DNA of 23,106 bases from Chara braunii (GCA_003427395.1 BFEA01000410.1:1071536-1094641); one strand, 5' to 3'; shown: positions 7,641 to 16,965, numbered from the stretch's first letter. Notes: a model not told the origin generated them from the sequence alone. Numbers and translations: made by a program.

Positions 7641-8093
7641 TGGGTTGAGAGGCTGCCGGACACCGAGTTGGCTTACAACTCGTCCATTCATCCGACTATC
7701 GGGATGTCACCCTTTGAATTCGAGCATGGCTCGCCAGTCACATCATCGTTGGACATCATCATCCCACGGGCGACTGAAAGCAACGACCACCTTGTCTTCA
7801 TTCGACGAATGCAAGAGCTCCTGGTCAAGGCACGAGACGAGATGTCGAAGACGCAACAACACATGAGCCGACAAGCCAATCACCAGCATCTTCCTTGTCT
7901 GTTTCACGCAGGTGACCTCATTTGGGTCTCCGCCTCAGAATTCAGCCTCGAGCAGGACATCTCTTGCAAGCTCCTCCCGAAATGGATGGGGCCTCGGCGC
8001 ATTGTAGCATCCGCTGGTGACGCACCCGAAGGACCTTCATTCGTCTTTCAGGTGCCCGCCCACTTTCCGTCCACCCGGTCTTTCATAGTTTAA
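7610..8093 (+). pseudogene. Integrase C-terminal region with GPY/F-type module
   Basis: Back in the frame of 6621, this reads 'QVLLRTLIRPDQKNWVERL', 'ELAYNSSIHPTIGMSPFEF', 'RRMQELLVKARDEM', then 'FHAGDLIWVSASEFSLEQD' and 'KLLPKWMGPRRIV', the GPY/F-like module that precedes the chromodomain in chromoviruses. A stop follows at 8091-8093 shortly after 'PAHFPSTRSF'. Confidence 0.88.
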
Positions 8094-8160
8094 ACTTGCT
8101 TTTTTCGTTTCGGCAGAATGCGACGACTTTCCCAAGCGACGATCATAAGACCCACCCTCC

Positions 8161-8325
8161 ATGGACGGTTTTCAAGAGGTTAGCAACATCATTTCGCAGC
8201 GACGCTACGGCACCAAGCCCACAGAGTACTTAGTTTACTTCTCCTATTGCAGCCACAAGCCTGACCGTTGGTTGACCCGTGCAGAACTTCATGCTACAGC
8301 CCTCGATCTTGTCACACGTTACTAA
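8161..8325 (+). pseudogene. C-terminal chromodomain-like segment of Pol
   Basis: An open frame of 54 codons ends at a TAA at 8323-8325. It reads 'MDGFQEVSNIISQRRYG', 'KPTEYLVYFSYCSHKPDRWL' and 'TRAELHATAL', with the chromodomain layout (E-V--I, EYLV-x-F/W, W then an acidic helix). Chromodomains on integrases guide insertion to histone-marked chromatin. It is separated from the integrase by a stop and frame change, so it belongs to the same dead polyprotein and is not a gene of its own. Confidence 0.75.
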
Positions 8326-8427
8326 CACAAACAACAAGGCAAGCCGGTACCTTCCGCTCCACGCCGTACTCGCGTCCAGGTTCCACCATCTGATCGTCAG
8401 CTTCTCCCTCAACCCGACTTGACTTCT

Positions 8428-8443
8428 GAAGGAGGGGGGGGGG
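8428..8443 (+). promoter_or_regulatory. Polypurine tract
   Basis: 'gaaggagggggggggg' sits directly before the 3' LTR start at 8444. It is the expected primer for plus-strand DNA synthesis, and its position fixes the LTR boundary. Confidence 0.85.
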
Positions 8444-8890
8444 TGTTACATGCCGAGCCTGCACATGGGCCCTGTTTTGGGGGCCCGACGGTTGCTGGGG
8501 GGCCCCATGTCGCACGACACTCAGACATGCGCCCTGGAGGCGCAGGACCGACCTGACAGCCGCAAGATTCGATTTGAGAACGCAGGACAAAGGCAACGCT
8601 TTGGGCCTTCGTTTGCAGTCAGGCCCTTTCAGGCCAGGTTCGTGTTCGTCCAGTAGTGTACACTCCCTGCTGCATCAGCACGGAGGGCCTGGACATTTGG
8701 TAGGGACCTAGGCAGGCCATTTCAAGCGAAGGCCCAAAGGCACACAAGCGAGACCTAATGGTATTTATAGTTGGGCCAAGGCTAGACACACAGTTCAAGT
8801 AGCTCACTTCTTGGCCGACATGTTACTGGACCAGCGTGACACGGCGCTGTGCTAGGGAGTATAGGTGTAGGTAGAGCGAGGGATGGAGGA

Positions 8891-9030
8891 CACCCTGCAG
8901 CGGTGCACATACCTGGGCGCCATAGCCGAGCTCGGCGCTGGCAACCTGCCCACATAGCGACGCCCTGCAGCGGTGCACATACCTGGGCGCCATAGCCGAG
9001 CTCGGCGCTGGCAACCTGCCCACATAGCGA
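8891..9030. repeat. 70-bp perfect tandem duplication in 3' LTR
   Basis: 8891-8960 and 8961-9030 are near-identical (one difference, cacc against cgcc, at the start). The 5' LTR has a single copy. The near-identity shows this duplication is much younger than the element. It lies just upstream of the intron-like donor at 9046. Confidence 0.95.
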
Positions 9031-9045
9031 CGCCCACCTCCACAG

Positions 9046-9127
9046 GTGAGGACAGCGAGGACAACTCCATCTTCTTCTTCCTCGTCCTCCCTCTTCCTTC
9101 CTCCTCTCCCCACCTTCTTCTTCTTCT

Positions 9128-9132
<5 letters not shown>
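9046..9132 (+). other. Intron-like GT-AG segment inside the 3' LTR
   Basis: The counterpart of 1114-1209: CACAG|GTGAGGACAG, then a CTT-rich tract, then tttcAG before the GA run. It is 87 bases long here. Donor, tract and acceptor are preserved despite indels nearby. Confidence 0.5.
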
Positions 9133-9163
<31 letters not shown>

Positions 9164-9621
9164 ACAGGCTGAGGTTACATCGGACTATGAGCCCAAGATC
9201 TGATTCGACATTTTTTGTGGCAGACATTGATTGGACATTCAACGGGGAGACTATTTTTGGACTTCGCTACCGCGATGTTGGTCTTCTCCCTCCTCTCCAT
9301 CTTCGTCTCGCCTCTCACCCATCTCCTCATCCGTGGTACCTCCCCATGTGCGTGCTGAAGGAGGGACCTTTCCTCTATGTATGCGGTCCCTCCTCTTCCT
9401 CTCACATGTGTGGTACATGTGGGGTGTCGAGTAAGTATTTGTCAGGTCAGGTCATATCTTTGAGTCTTATGTTGCGCTACATTGTGCTATTTTCGTATGT
9501 ATCTGGATGTACATTGCTTGTTGACGCTTCACTGACGCTGCATTGTCCATTCGCATCCTTTTCATCGCTCTGCGGATCCTTGGCTCCATATACATCGCTT
9601 GACTGAGCATGTATCAAGGAC

Positions 9622-9990
9622 GGACCTCTAGCCGGGCTGTGGAGTTGTAGAGAGGTTGAGAAAAGGAGGAAGGAAGTGGGAACCGACAATGAAGCTCACC
9701 TTTGGCTATCGTGGGCTTACATATCGAGTTATGTGGCTGTCGGGCAGGCAAACTATATCATTTGAGGCAAATGAGCTCTCCACTCATTCACCAGGCAGTC
9801 ATGCTGCTGGTCGGCCTAGAGGGAGAAGTTGGCGAAGCTCCTGCAGGGTGAAGGAGAAAATAATAAAATATCCATGGCTATATAGTAGTAGGAAGAGGTA
9901 GTAGCTGTAGGCTATGGAGGTGAGGGAGATGGACCTCTAGCCGGGCTGTGGAGTTGTAGAGAGGTTGAGGAGGGAGGAAGGAGGTGGAAA
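9622..9990. repeat. Duplicated host target sequence right of the element
   Basis: 'ggacctctagccgggctgtg' and the following bases occur at 9622-9655 and again at 9931-9964, while the upstream half 'gtaggaagaggtag...gggagat' occurs at 425-473 and 9883-9930. The pre-insertion locus therefore had two tandem copies of a unit of about 309 bases. No gene is visible in this stretch. Confidence 0.85.
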
Positions 9991-10017
9991 CTTTTGATCA
10001 ATTAAAATGTACAGAAC

Positions 10018-10760
10018 TTACAATCGGGAAGGAAAACAGTGCAGAAGCTTTGCTAAATAGTCCCTGCTGTTGCAGTCCATCACAATTTGTCTGGACCTTA
10101 GATCGCAGATTCCCAAGGCCATGAGTTCATGTGGATGTGTCAAGCAGTATAGACAAAAACATTGATTGTTCGTCAACGGGCACTGTGGAGGGCTCATAGT
10201 ATAAACCCACGTCTCCCCTCCACGTGGAAATATGTCGCCCGCCATTGAACTTAGTGTAGTGACCACCTTACGGTCAAACGTTGGCTATGCCTGAGCAATT
10301 GCAACAGCACTTGCCAAAGGTTTGTGGACAATGGCTGGAGTGGAGGAAGGCACAAGTGGAGTAGAAACAATCGGTACAACTACAGCAGGGGAAGATCATC
10401 TGAGGTTATGGTTGGGTATTGGTCAACACAGATAGATCGACAATCTGTCACTGCGGTTGCAAGTGTGGCTCCCGCCTGGCTAGGTTCTGCTGCTGCAGAT
10501 CATTGACCCTTCCGTGTAAACCGACACGCTCATCCTGGATGTGGAGTAGCAGTTCAGGGAGAACCTGGCTATACGTACCCACACTAGGGTTAAAGATAGA
10601 CAAGAAAGCAGATTGCAATATCACGCTAATAACCACATAGTTGTGGACCAGCAGAAAGCACAATGCACCGAGATACAACTCAAATAAGAGCGATACAATG
10701 AACTCAAATGTCAGTGTCAACACACTCCCGCCATATCGACATAGTATCCATGTCATTCTT
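10018..10760 (-). pseudogene. Minus-strand gag-like relic (second retroelement)
   Basis: Reading leftward, 10590-10448 gives 'VGTYSQVLPELLLHIQDERV' then 'RVNDLQQQNLA', a coiled-coil-like heptad stretch. About 10400-10290 gives a Pro/Ser/Val-rich linker ('VVPIVSTPLVPSS', 'HKPLASAVAIAQA'). 10240-10020 gives 'ISTWRGDVGLYYEPSTVPVD' in one frame and an 82-codon open frame in another. Coiled coil, linker and a capsid-like W...YY segment are the layout of a Ty3/gypsy gag with several frame changes. A GTAAGTT near 10025 on the minus strand looks like a splice donor but may be chance. Identity as gag is an inference without a zinc knuckle to confirm it. Confidence 0.4.
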
Positions 10761-11214
10761 CTTGATTAGCGCTCAGCACCCAGCATATCCTACTCGACTA
10801 CTATCTAGCTTGCCACTACGTATATGCAATAGGAGTCACTTGAAGACCAACGTACGTGACATTGTCGCCAATGTAGACTGCCAGCATTCACCAAAACGTC
10901 TCTTCTCCTCCCCTCACCCCCGTCTCCCCATGCGCCCTCATCCCGAAGACCACCATCGTCCAACAGCATATGCGCAAGCAAGCCCGACAATGGACGCTCG
11001 CGCCCGCAGCCCAGCTGCACTCCTCTCACCTCCAAGTGTTCGACAATGGACGCTCGCCCACAGCCCAGCTGCCCTCCTCTCACCTCCAAGTGCCCAGCAA
11101 CGCTCTGACTTGCCAGCGTACAGGCATCCCACTCGCACAACAATGCAGCAGCGTGGCTGCCCAATCAAGTGAAGCCAGAATGTGGTCTTGGTTGGGCGCA
11201 CACTCCTTTATGGA
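10761..11214. other. Unassigned segment with 56-bp tandem repeat
   Basis: Mostly non-coding in appearance. 10986-11041 and 11042-11098 are tandem copies starting 'gacaatggacgctcgc' and containing 'cagcccagctgc' and 'ctcctctcacctccaagtg', differing by a 2-base gap and a few substitutions. Open frames on both strands here come from the repeat. Confidence 0.7.
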
Positions 11215-11640
11215 AAGTGAGGCCAGCCTTTGGGTCGCCTGGGCCTGGTGGGCATGCACCCAATAGCTTCACATTGGGCCAAAGTGTCTGCGCCCAGGCC
11301 CATTCAGGCAATGGCCTGGCCTGGAACAGTTAAGCTGCCCAACTCTGCAACATGGCTGGCCGTCGGACCTCCAGCCACGTCGCTACCTGCTCTCTCATTG
11401 GCCGAGAGCCTCTGGCCACATCGCTGGTGGAGTGAGCCCAGAGGCTCGACATGTTGTGCTCACACAGGCGTTGACCTATAACCAACTCGCACATGGTAAC
11501 TATCTAGCGCCCCAAAATGCAGAAATGACAAAAATGCGGCCTCATGGCAAAATGCAGGCCCGCCTTCACTTAAGGCAAGGACGGGGCATACTTGGGCCCA
11601 CAGTGGCAGTCGGGTATTAGGCCAGAAAGGCCAGATATGC
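11215..11640 (-). repeat. Interspersed repeat, inverse relative of 2150-2740
   Basis: About 11455-11600, read on the minus strand, aligns with 2190-2310 ('ttaagtgaaggcgggcctg' against 'taagtgaaggcaggcctg', and a shared 'agttggtt'). GC-rich and without coding motifs. Because the gag-like relic at 10.0-10.8 kb is on the minus strand and downstream of this repeat in that sense, this may be part of that element's 5' LTR. That is inference. Confidence 0.5.
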
Positions 11641-12475
11641 TCTCTCTCAACATCTACCTTACCCAGTCTCCTCCTTTGCTCCATGAAAACTCATAGAAGT
11701 GCCACAATGCGATCTCACTCAAATCACTTCATTCTTGCACAATATCAGCCTATTTGGTCATGGTCGCCTCCTCTTCACAAACTCGTTTCGTATCTTTTTT
11801 TTTTTCTCCTCTTCATTTGTTCCATGGGCATCCTAGCGCACTCCGCAACATCGAATACCATCTTATCTTCTTTCTTCTCCTCTTCATCTCTTCCATACGC
11901 ATCTTGGAGCACTCCGCAACATCAAATACCACCTTCAATTTTCCCATTTACTTCGTAACTTCATCATAACATTTGCACTTAAGGTCTTCTGCATCCAAGC
12001 CGCGAAGTTCATTCTACATTTCTCTTATCAACTCGTCTTCCTAATACCATGCAGGTCGCCTGTCTCCTATTTTTTTTATGGGATCCCATCTCCATAACTC
12101 CTTTCGTCCTTGATCGCAAAAAGTCCGATGGTCAGCTTTAGAGGCTTAATGGATGACAGCCGAAGTGTGCGTTTCGCTAACCATAGCAGAGCTATTGTCA
12201 AAATAGGCTCAACTCCCCTCTTCCCTTTTTCCAAAGATGCTTAGGGGACCAGTACTTCACTTATATAAAAGATAAATTTAGTGAAAATATCATCTTCCAA
12301 ATCAACCGCTCTTTGGACCATACTCCTCAATCTATGATGCGATCACCTCTTCCTTACCGTTCTCGGTTAATCCTAAACGGTTGGCTTCCCGCCTGCCTAA
12401 TGTAAGAGTGAAGCTGCCTACGAAGTTCACAAAACAGATAGACAACCTTAGTCATCTTCATTTTTTGCTGCTCTT
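11640..12475 (+). repeat. Probable left LTR of second element
   Basis: Aligns with 14687-15615 from 'tctcaacatctacc' to about 'catcttcattttttgctgctc'. It contains its own 71-bp tandem duplication (11805-11875 and 11876-11946, both with 'gcactccgcaacatc'). Near its right end a unit of about 170 bases is repeated ('gaccatactcctc' at about 12317 and again at about 12483). Confidence 0.7.
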
Positions 12476-12604
12476 CCCTCTAGACCATACTCCTCGGTCT
12501 ATTCCGCCTTCACCTCTTCCTTGCCTGTCATGGTTGATCTTTGGCTTCTCGCCGACAAAGTACTTCTCATAACCGTCCTCTGTTTTATTCATATCTAAGA
12601 AAGG
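12476..12604. repeat. Second copy of LTR-internal unit
   Basis: 12479-12560 repeats 12309-12395 imperfectly ('accatactcctcggtctatt', 'cacctcttccttgcc', 'tttggcttc'). It lies between the left LTR and the RT remains, where a leader and gag would be expected in an intact element. Confidence 0.6.
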
Positions 12605-12860
12605 AGATGTGCATTGATTCCAAGGCCCGAAATAGTATCATAGGGTGTAAACCCCAACCTCTACCCTGCATCAAAAATATCCTAGATAGGTTGTACAGAT
12701 GTAAGTACTTCAGAAAGATAGATCTAAAGTTTGGGTACCATCTGATGTAGATAAGACCGGAAGATCAACACAAACTGTATTTGAGACTCGCTACCGACTC
12801 TACAAGTTTCTGGTGATGCCTTCACAAAATACCCTATTTTCAAGATTGGAGAACCACATA
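12605..12860 (+). pseudogene. RT remnant of second element
   Basis: One frame reads 'KARNSIIGCKPQPLPCIKNI' and 'DRLYRCKYFRKIDLKFGYH', matching the RT stretch N-x-x-T-...-PLP-I-x-x-x-LD-L...-K-IDL-x-x-GYH. A stop follows. Another frame then gives 'ETRYRLYKFLVMPS'. The YxDD motif and everything after it are missing. It is clearly a different family from the element at 474-9616 (fingers and IDL words differ). Confidence 0.75.
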
Positions 12861-12959
12861 AGCTATTTACGGTTACCATTGACGCTCGTAGTATGGGATA
12901 GGCACAAGGCTACATCAAGCCGTGCGTAGTAAGTCGAAATCAAGTGAGTATATGTTTGA

Positions 12960-13215
12960 AAAGTTGTGATCTCATAAGCTAGCAAATTCTTCCTATGAGA
13001 GGGAGCTATACGCACTCTATATGGTCGTGAGACATTGGAAGCATTACCTTCATAGCAAACATTTTGAAGTCGAAACTCACCTTCAAACTTTCCTGTGAAT
13101 CAAGGCACAACTTACACTTTCTACTGCTCTCAAGTGTTGGATACAAATCATAAATATTTATGACTTCATGCAAGAATAATCATTCCTACATGCTCTGGTG
13201 ACCAAGTCTAGGTTA
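12960..13215 (+). pseudogene. RNase H remnant of second element
   Basis: Reads 'SSYERELYALYMVVRHWKHY' and then 'LHSKHFEVETHLQTFL', followed in the same region by 'IKAQLTLSTALKCWIQ' and 'DFMQE'. This is the ERELYALV-x-x-x-x-WKHYL / F-V-x-T-D-H block of Ty3/gypsy RNase H, with the T-D-H motif reduced to T-H. In-frame stops interrupt it. Confidence 0.75.
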
Positions 13216-13321
13216 GACGAGTGTATATCAACAGGTGGCACAACCCTACCAGGAAGACAACAATCCGAATGAAATCATCAAACACCTCAACACTCAAGAT
13301 AGAAGGATCAACGAGTAGTAT

Positions 13322-13690
13322 AGAATGGCAGGCGAAGCGTTGTTCCCGAGTAAGGACGAGTTAGATAGGCTTTGTGTACCCAACAACGAGTCCCTCAAGA
13401 GTTTGTTCATGGGTGAGGGCCGCAACACTGCGCATCACTTTGGGTACAAGAAACTTATGCTAATCAGTTGCAACACGTTCAGTGGCCAAGTGTCAAGAGA
13501 GATGCTCATGTGTATGTTGAGTGGTCATATTCGTCAAAGAAACAAACCATGCGCTCAAGCACCTTTGGGCTCATTGAAGCTACTCCCTATACTCTCCTGT
13601 CCTGATCTATCCATGATCATGGACTTCATCGACACATTGGTTATCACCAGGGTTGGTAATAGGCAATTTTTTTCTAATAATGTATAGAAG
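13322..13690 (+). pseudogene. Integrase N-terminal part of second element
   Basis: A 120-codon open frame from 13325 reads 'LFPSKDELDRLCVPNNESLK', then 'IRQRNKPCAQAPLGSLKLLP' and 'LSMIMDFIDTLVITRVGN'. This is the integrase HHCC-to-core passage (C-Q-R-N-K followed by P-L-G-L-L-x-P-L-P-I and M-D-F-I). Zinc ligands are largely lost (the first Cys of the Cys pair reads Gly or Ser). The first catalytic Asp of the core (MDFI) is present. Confidence 0.75.
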
Positions 13691-13790
13691 ATTCTACAAA
13701 TTTGCCCGATTTATACCTATGCCATCTACACTCGCACCCAAGCCAAAATTAGTCATAATCATATTCGCCTTTAGTACGTGATAGGGACAT

Positions 13791-14200
13791 GTGATTCACA
13801 AGTGAACTATGGCAAGACCTTGCTAGAAAGATAGGACCAAAACTAAAAGTCACGAGGAGTCTCATCACCATGCTGACCATATTAACAAGTACAACAACTT
13901 ACATTATGCCTAATCGACCTGATTGGGACACGTATGTGTCGTAGATAGTCAAGTTGTATAATAATGCCATACATTCAACCGTCGGTCGACGTGCGGTTCA
14001 CAAGCGAACTGTGGCAAGACCTTGCTAGAAAGATAGGACCAAAACTAAAGGTCATGAGGAGTCTCATCACCATGCTGAACAAATTAACAAGTACAACAAC
14101 TCATACGCATTACATTATGCCTAATCGACCTGATTGGGATACCTAGTGTCGTAGATAGTCGAGCTGTATGATAATGCCATACATTCAACCGTCGGTCGAC
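13791..14200 (+). pseudogene. Integrase core, tandemly duplicated about 200-bp segment
   Basis: 13791-13990 and 13991-14200 are direct tandem copies. Each encodes 'FTSELWQDLARKIGPKL' (the D-x-R-F-T-S-x-F-W region; the first copy has 'SELWQ' altered), an altered middle, 'NRPDWDT' and a 'YNNAIHSTVG'-like run (L-x-Y-N-x-x-x-H-S-x-x-G). The HPQTDGQ-E stretch that carries the catalytic Glu is deleted or unrecognisable in both. The second copy also has a short 'catacg' insertion. Confidence 0.75.
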
Positions 14201-14327
14201 CACCGAACAAACTCTATTCAGGCTAGAAACCAAGGTGGTTAAACCAACCGTTTGTGGACCTCCATAGATAAGTTACCGATCACCTGTTTGGTCGGCCTAC
14301 GGGCACCTATTGGTCAAGCTCCATTAG
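14201..14327. other. Integrase tail, unassigned
   Basis: Follows the second integrase copy. No further Pol motif is recognisable. It ends at the start of the foldback at 14328. Confidence 0.4.
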
Positions 14328-14715
14328 ATGTTGAGACAAAAGGAGAAAATCTTGCATTCAATGGTAAGCTCCATTAGACAAATCGGTCCCCCGCAAAATT
14401 AATGCAGGACGGTGGGGTAGCAGGATTAGTACAAGTCCTATCGAGGCCCATAGAGTGCCGCTCAGCCTCACCACCCCTAAGAGAACATACTTCTCTTGTG
14501 TCAACAGGTAAGAAAACGTACTTCGCACGTTGTCTTACTCGCATACTGCGAGTTGCTGTAAGGAGATCGAGCAACACAAACACTAATTTCCAAAGAAAGA
14601 AATGAAGCATGTGATTTGCGTACAGAGGCAGCCAACTATGAGCAAATTTATTCGTCTAATGGAGCTTACCATTCAATGCAAGTGTTTCTCCTTCTGTCTC
14701 AACATCTACCTTACC
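14328..14715. repeat. Foldback with about 58-bp inverted arms next to right LTR
   Basis: 14328-14384 ('agatgttgagacaaaaggag' onward, through 'catt...aatggtaagctccatt') is the reverse complement of about 14656-14715 with a few differences. The 270-base interior has no recognised coding. The outer end of the right arm ('ctcaacatct') is also the first conserved sequence of the right LTR, so the left arm may be an inverted copy of the LTR edge. Confidence 0.8.
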
Positions 14716-15615
14716 TAGTCTCCGCCTTTGCTCCATAAAAAGTCACAAAAGCGCCACAGTGTGATCTCACTTAAGTCACTTCATTCCTACACAATATAAG
14801 CCTATTTGGTAATGGCCTCCTCGTCACAAACTGGTTTCTGTTCTTTTTTCTCCTCTTCATTTGTCCCATATGCATCCTGCCCCACTCCGCAATATAAAAT
14901 ACCGCCTTCACTTTGCCAATGTACTTCATGACTTCCTCACAGCATTTGCACTTTAACCATGCGTACTTGGCCCATACATCGGCCACGGGGCGTTTTCATG
15001 CACGTGCCGCAACTTTTGTGGCTCTGCCTCCGAGCAAAATGGCTGGCGGCGCCAGGCAAAAGGAAGCCGCGCTGATTCTTTTTTTGGCACGCAGGGCATT
15101 TCGAGTGTCGGAGAAAAGTGCCTCGGAAGTGTTGGTGGTTGAAGGTCTTCTGCATCGAAGCCTTGATGTTTATTCTAGATTTCTCATGTATACTTGTCTT
15201 CCTAATCCAGTGCAGGTCGCCTGCCTCCACTTATTCTTAGAGAATCCCATCTTCGTAACTCCTTCCATCCATGATCGCAAAAGGCAGATGGTCATCTTTA
15301 GAGGCTTTATGGATGGCCATCAAGGTGTGTGCCCCGTTGAGTTAGCCATAGCAGCACTATTATCAAGGTAGGCTCAACTCCCCTCTTCCTCTTTCCAAAG
15401 ATGCTTAGGGGACCAGTACTTTGCTCATGTCAACAACCTCATCTTCCAACTCAACGGCTCTTTGGACCATACTCAGTCTCCGCCTTCACCTCTTCCTTGC
15501 CTTTCCCGATTAATCTACCTGAAGGTTGGCTTCCAACCTCTCTAATGCCAGAGTGAGGCTCCCTACAAAGTTCACAAGAAAATATAGACCGTCTTAATCA
15601 TCTCCATCTTTTGCT
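14687..15615 (+). repeat. Probable right LTR of second element
   Basis: Aligns with 11640-12475 but is split by a MITE copy at 14953-15148. Removing that block joins 'cagcatttgcac' to 'gaaggtcttctgcatc', as in the left LTR. It lacks the 71-bp and the 170-bp internal duplications of the left copy. Confidence 0.7.
14953..15148. mobile_element. Palindromic MITE copy a (inside LTR)
   Basis: The comparison with the left LTR gives near-exact limits: 'tttgcactt' is followed in the empty copy directly by 'aaggtcttctgcatc'. The insert starts 'taaccatgcgtacttgg', ends 'gttggtggtt', and has a GGCTGGCGGCGCCAG centre at 15041-15055. It is about 195 bases, non-coding, with ends related in inverse (AACCA / TGGTT). 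Confidence 0.8.
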
Positions 15616-15719
15616 CCTCTGTAGGTTTTCTTTGCCCACCTCCTCTCTTTTTCTCCAGTTTCGCTCGTGCTTCTTTCTACACTGCGCCGGCTCCTTCCTC
15701 TTTGTTAACTCTTTCTTTT
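15616..15719. other. Pyrimidine-rich spacer
   Basis: CT-rich sequence between the right LTR and the hAT relic. Nothing recognised. Confidence 0.4.
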
Positions 15720-16965
15720 CACGTTTTAAACGTCCCCATCTTAACATCATCTCGTATTGACCCGAGGTCCTTGCCCAATTATTTGATCTTCGATTGGAGT
15801 CTAGTGTCTTCAAATGAGGCCTCTCCTCTATAAACATCATGACATAATGGTGAGGTAGATCTCCCTCGATTTATCTCTGTAGATGAAGAACACTGATTGG
15901 CGTCTAGAACTTGGTGAAGCCTACCTCGAAGTTCATGGAGACGTGGACAATGATGCCGAATGTCTGCTATAGTATGATCTTTGGCGATCACTCGAGAGAA
16001 ATAGATGGGGGCAATTCCCATGGACAAGAAGACAAGCGAGGTGGTGATGCACAAGTTTTGGATAAGCATAAGAGATGAGGCCCTTCTAATCTTAAGCAAA
16101 ATCATCCATGGTGCACCATTCGGCCTGGCTGTTCAAGAACTTGACGCCCTTCCGTAATTTCTTGCTCACATTGCAACAGTGCATCCAAACGGATCACTGG
16201 AGTACAAAGAGTGCTTGAACTCTATCTAGAGCTTTCACCACATGGACCAGGAGTGGAAGGGGGAGCACTTGAAGGAGGGATTGCTGAGCGATCGGATCTT
16301 CATGGCACTCACGATTAGCTCTTCCTGTTTATGATATGAACGTTCCATCTCAACGTTATCTCATATTGATGCGAGTTTCTTGCCCAATTCTTTGATCTTG
16401 GACCGGAGTTGTCTCTTCAGATGACGACCTCCTCCTCTACGCTCCATCATAATGTACTGGTGAGGTAGATCTCCCTTGCTGTATCCCCGTAGATAAAGAA
16501 CGTCAATACGGGTCCAAAACCTCGAGCTTGTACACAACACCGGCTGGTCGGGCAAGGTCAATGATGGTGTGAGATCGCTGCAGTTGATCTACAAGTTCAT
16601 GCGGGACAAGGACATCGATGTCAAATGTATGCTCTTGTATAGTCTTCGGGGATCATGCTAGAGAAACGGATGGAGGCAATTCTCATGGACAAGATGACAA
16701 GTGAGGTGCTGATGCACAAGTTTCATATACACATTAGAGATTATGGCCCTTCCAGGCATAAGCAGCAGCATCGTTCGTCCTGGCTGTTCAGCTTGGAGAG
16801 CCTTTCCACAATTTTTTTGACCTCAATGCAACGACGCAACCGAAAGGATCATCGAACTACAAGGAGTGTTGGAGCTCCATCCAAAGCTTTCACCACATCG
16901 ACCAGTAGTGGAAGGGGGAGCACTCGGAGGAGTCATTGCTCAACAATCGGATCTTCATGGCACAA
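15720..16965. repeat. Tandem duplication of about 615 bp in the hAT relic
   Basis: About 15720-16325 and 16338-16965 are direct copies. Shared landmarks include 'cttgcccaatt' (15771, 16380), 'ggtgaggtagatctccct' (15850, 16459), 'catggacaag' (16019, 16684), 'ctttcaccaca' (16230, 16889) and 'aatcggatcttcatggca' or 'gatcggatcttcatggca' at both ends. The copies are clearly diverged, so the duplication is old. Confidence 0.85.

Larger units (their letters stand above)
474..9616 (+). mobile_element. Ty3/gypsy LTR retrotransposon, chromodomain type, decayed, with nested insertions
   Basis: A complete element by structure. It has two long LTRs in direct orientation beginning TGTT and ending ATCA, a primer binding site immediately inside the 5' LTR, a purine tract immediately before the 3' LTR, and plus-strand remains of gag, protease, reverse transcriptase, RNase H, integrase and a C-terminal chromodomain in the Ty3/gypsy order. 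By eye the LTRs differ by roughly 7-13% in alignable parts plus several indels, so the insertion is old. All coding parts are broken by frameshifts and stops. Three later insertions interrupt it. The 5-base flanks (GAGAT at 469-473, AGGAC at 9617-9621) no longer match, but the empty site at 9926-9937 confirms the boundaries. Chromodomain integrases of this group are known to favour heterochromatin; that role is inferred. Confidence 0.93.
8444..9616 (+). repeat. 3' LTR (1173 bp)
   Basis: Begins TGTTACATG and ends GTATCA, matching 474-1719. It keeps the TATA-like site (8761-8770) and the intron-like segment (9046-9132), has a shorter GA tract (9131-9161), lacks the AT-rich block of the 5' LTR, and contains its own 70-bp tandem duplication. 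Confidence 0.92.
11640..15615 (+). mobile_element. Second Ty3/gypsy element, heavily decayed
   Basis: Two direct repeats (about 11640-12475 and 14687-15615) flank plus-strand remains of RT, RNase H and integrase. The repeats share long aligned stretches, for example 'aacatctaccttacc', 'ggtcttctgcatc' and 'gatgcttaggggaccagtac'. Gag, protease and the RT catalytic motif are missing. The flanking repeats are the probable LTRs, but primer site, polypurine tract and target duplication cannot be seen. Confidence 0.65.

Noticed and set aside
9046-9606. 186-codon plus-strand frame in the 3' LTR
   Set aside because: It begins at the intron-like donor and runs through the CTT and GA tracts as Ser/Phe and Arg/Glu runs; the corresponding 5' LTR frame is broken.
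10018-10266. Ulp1-like protease reading of the 82-codon minus frame
   Set aside because: 'LGICDLRSRQIVMDCNSRDY' loosely recalls the H-W...D region of C48 proteases, but the His-Trp pair and the catalytic Cys context are absent, and an overlapping frame fits a gag-like reading better.
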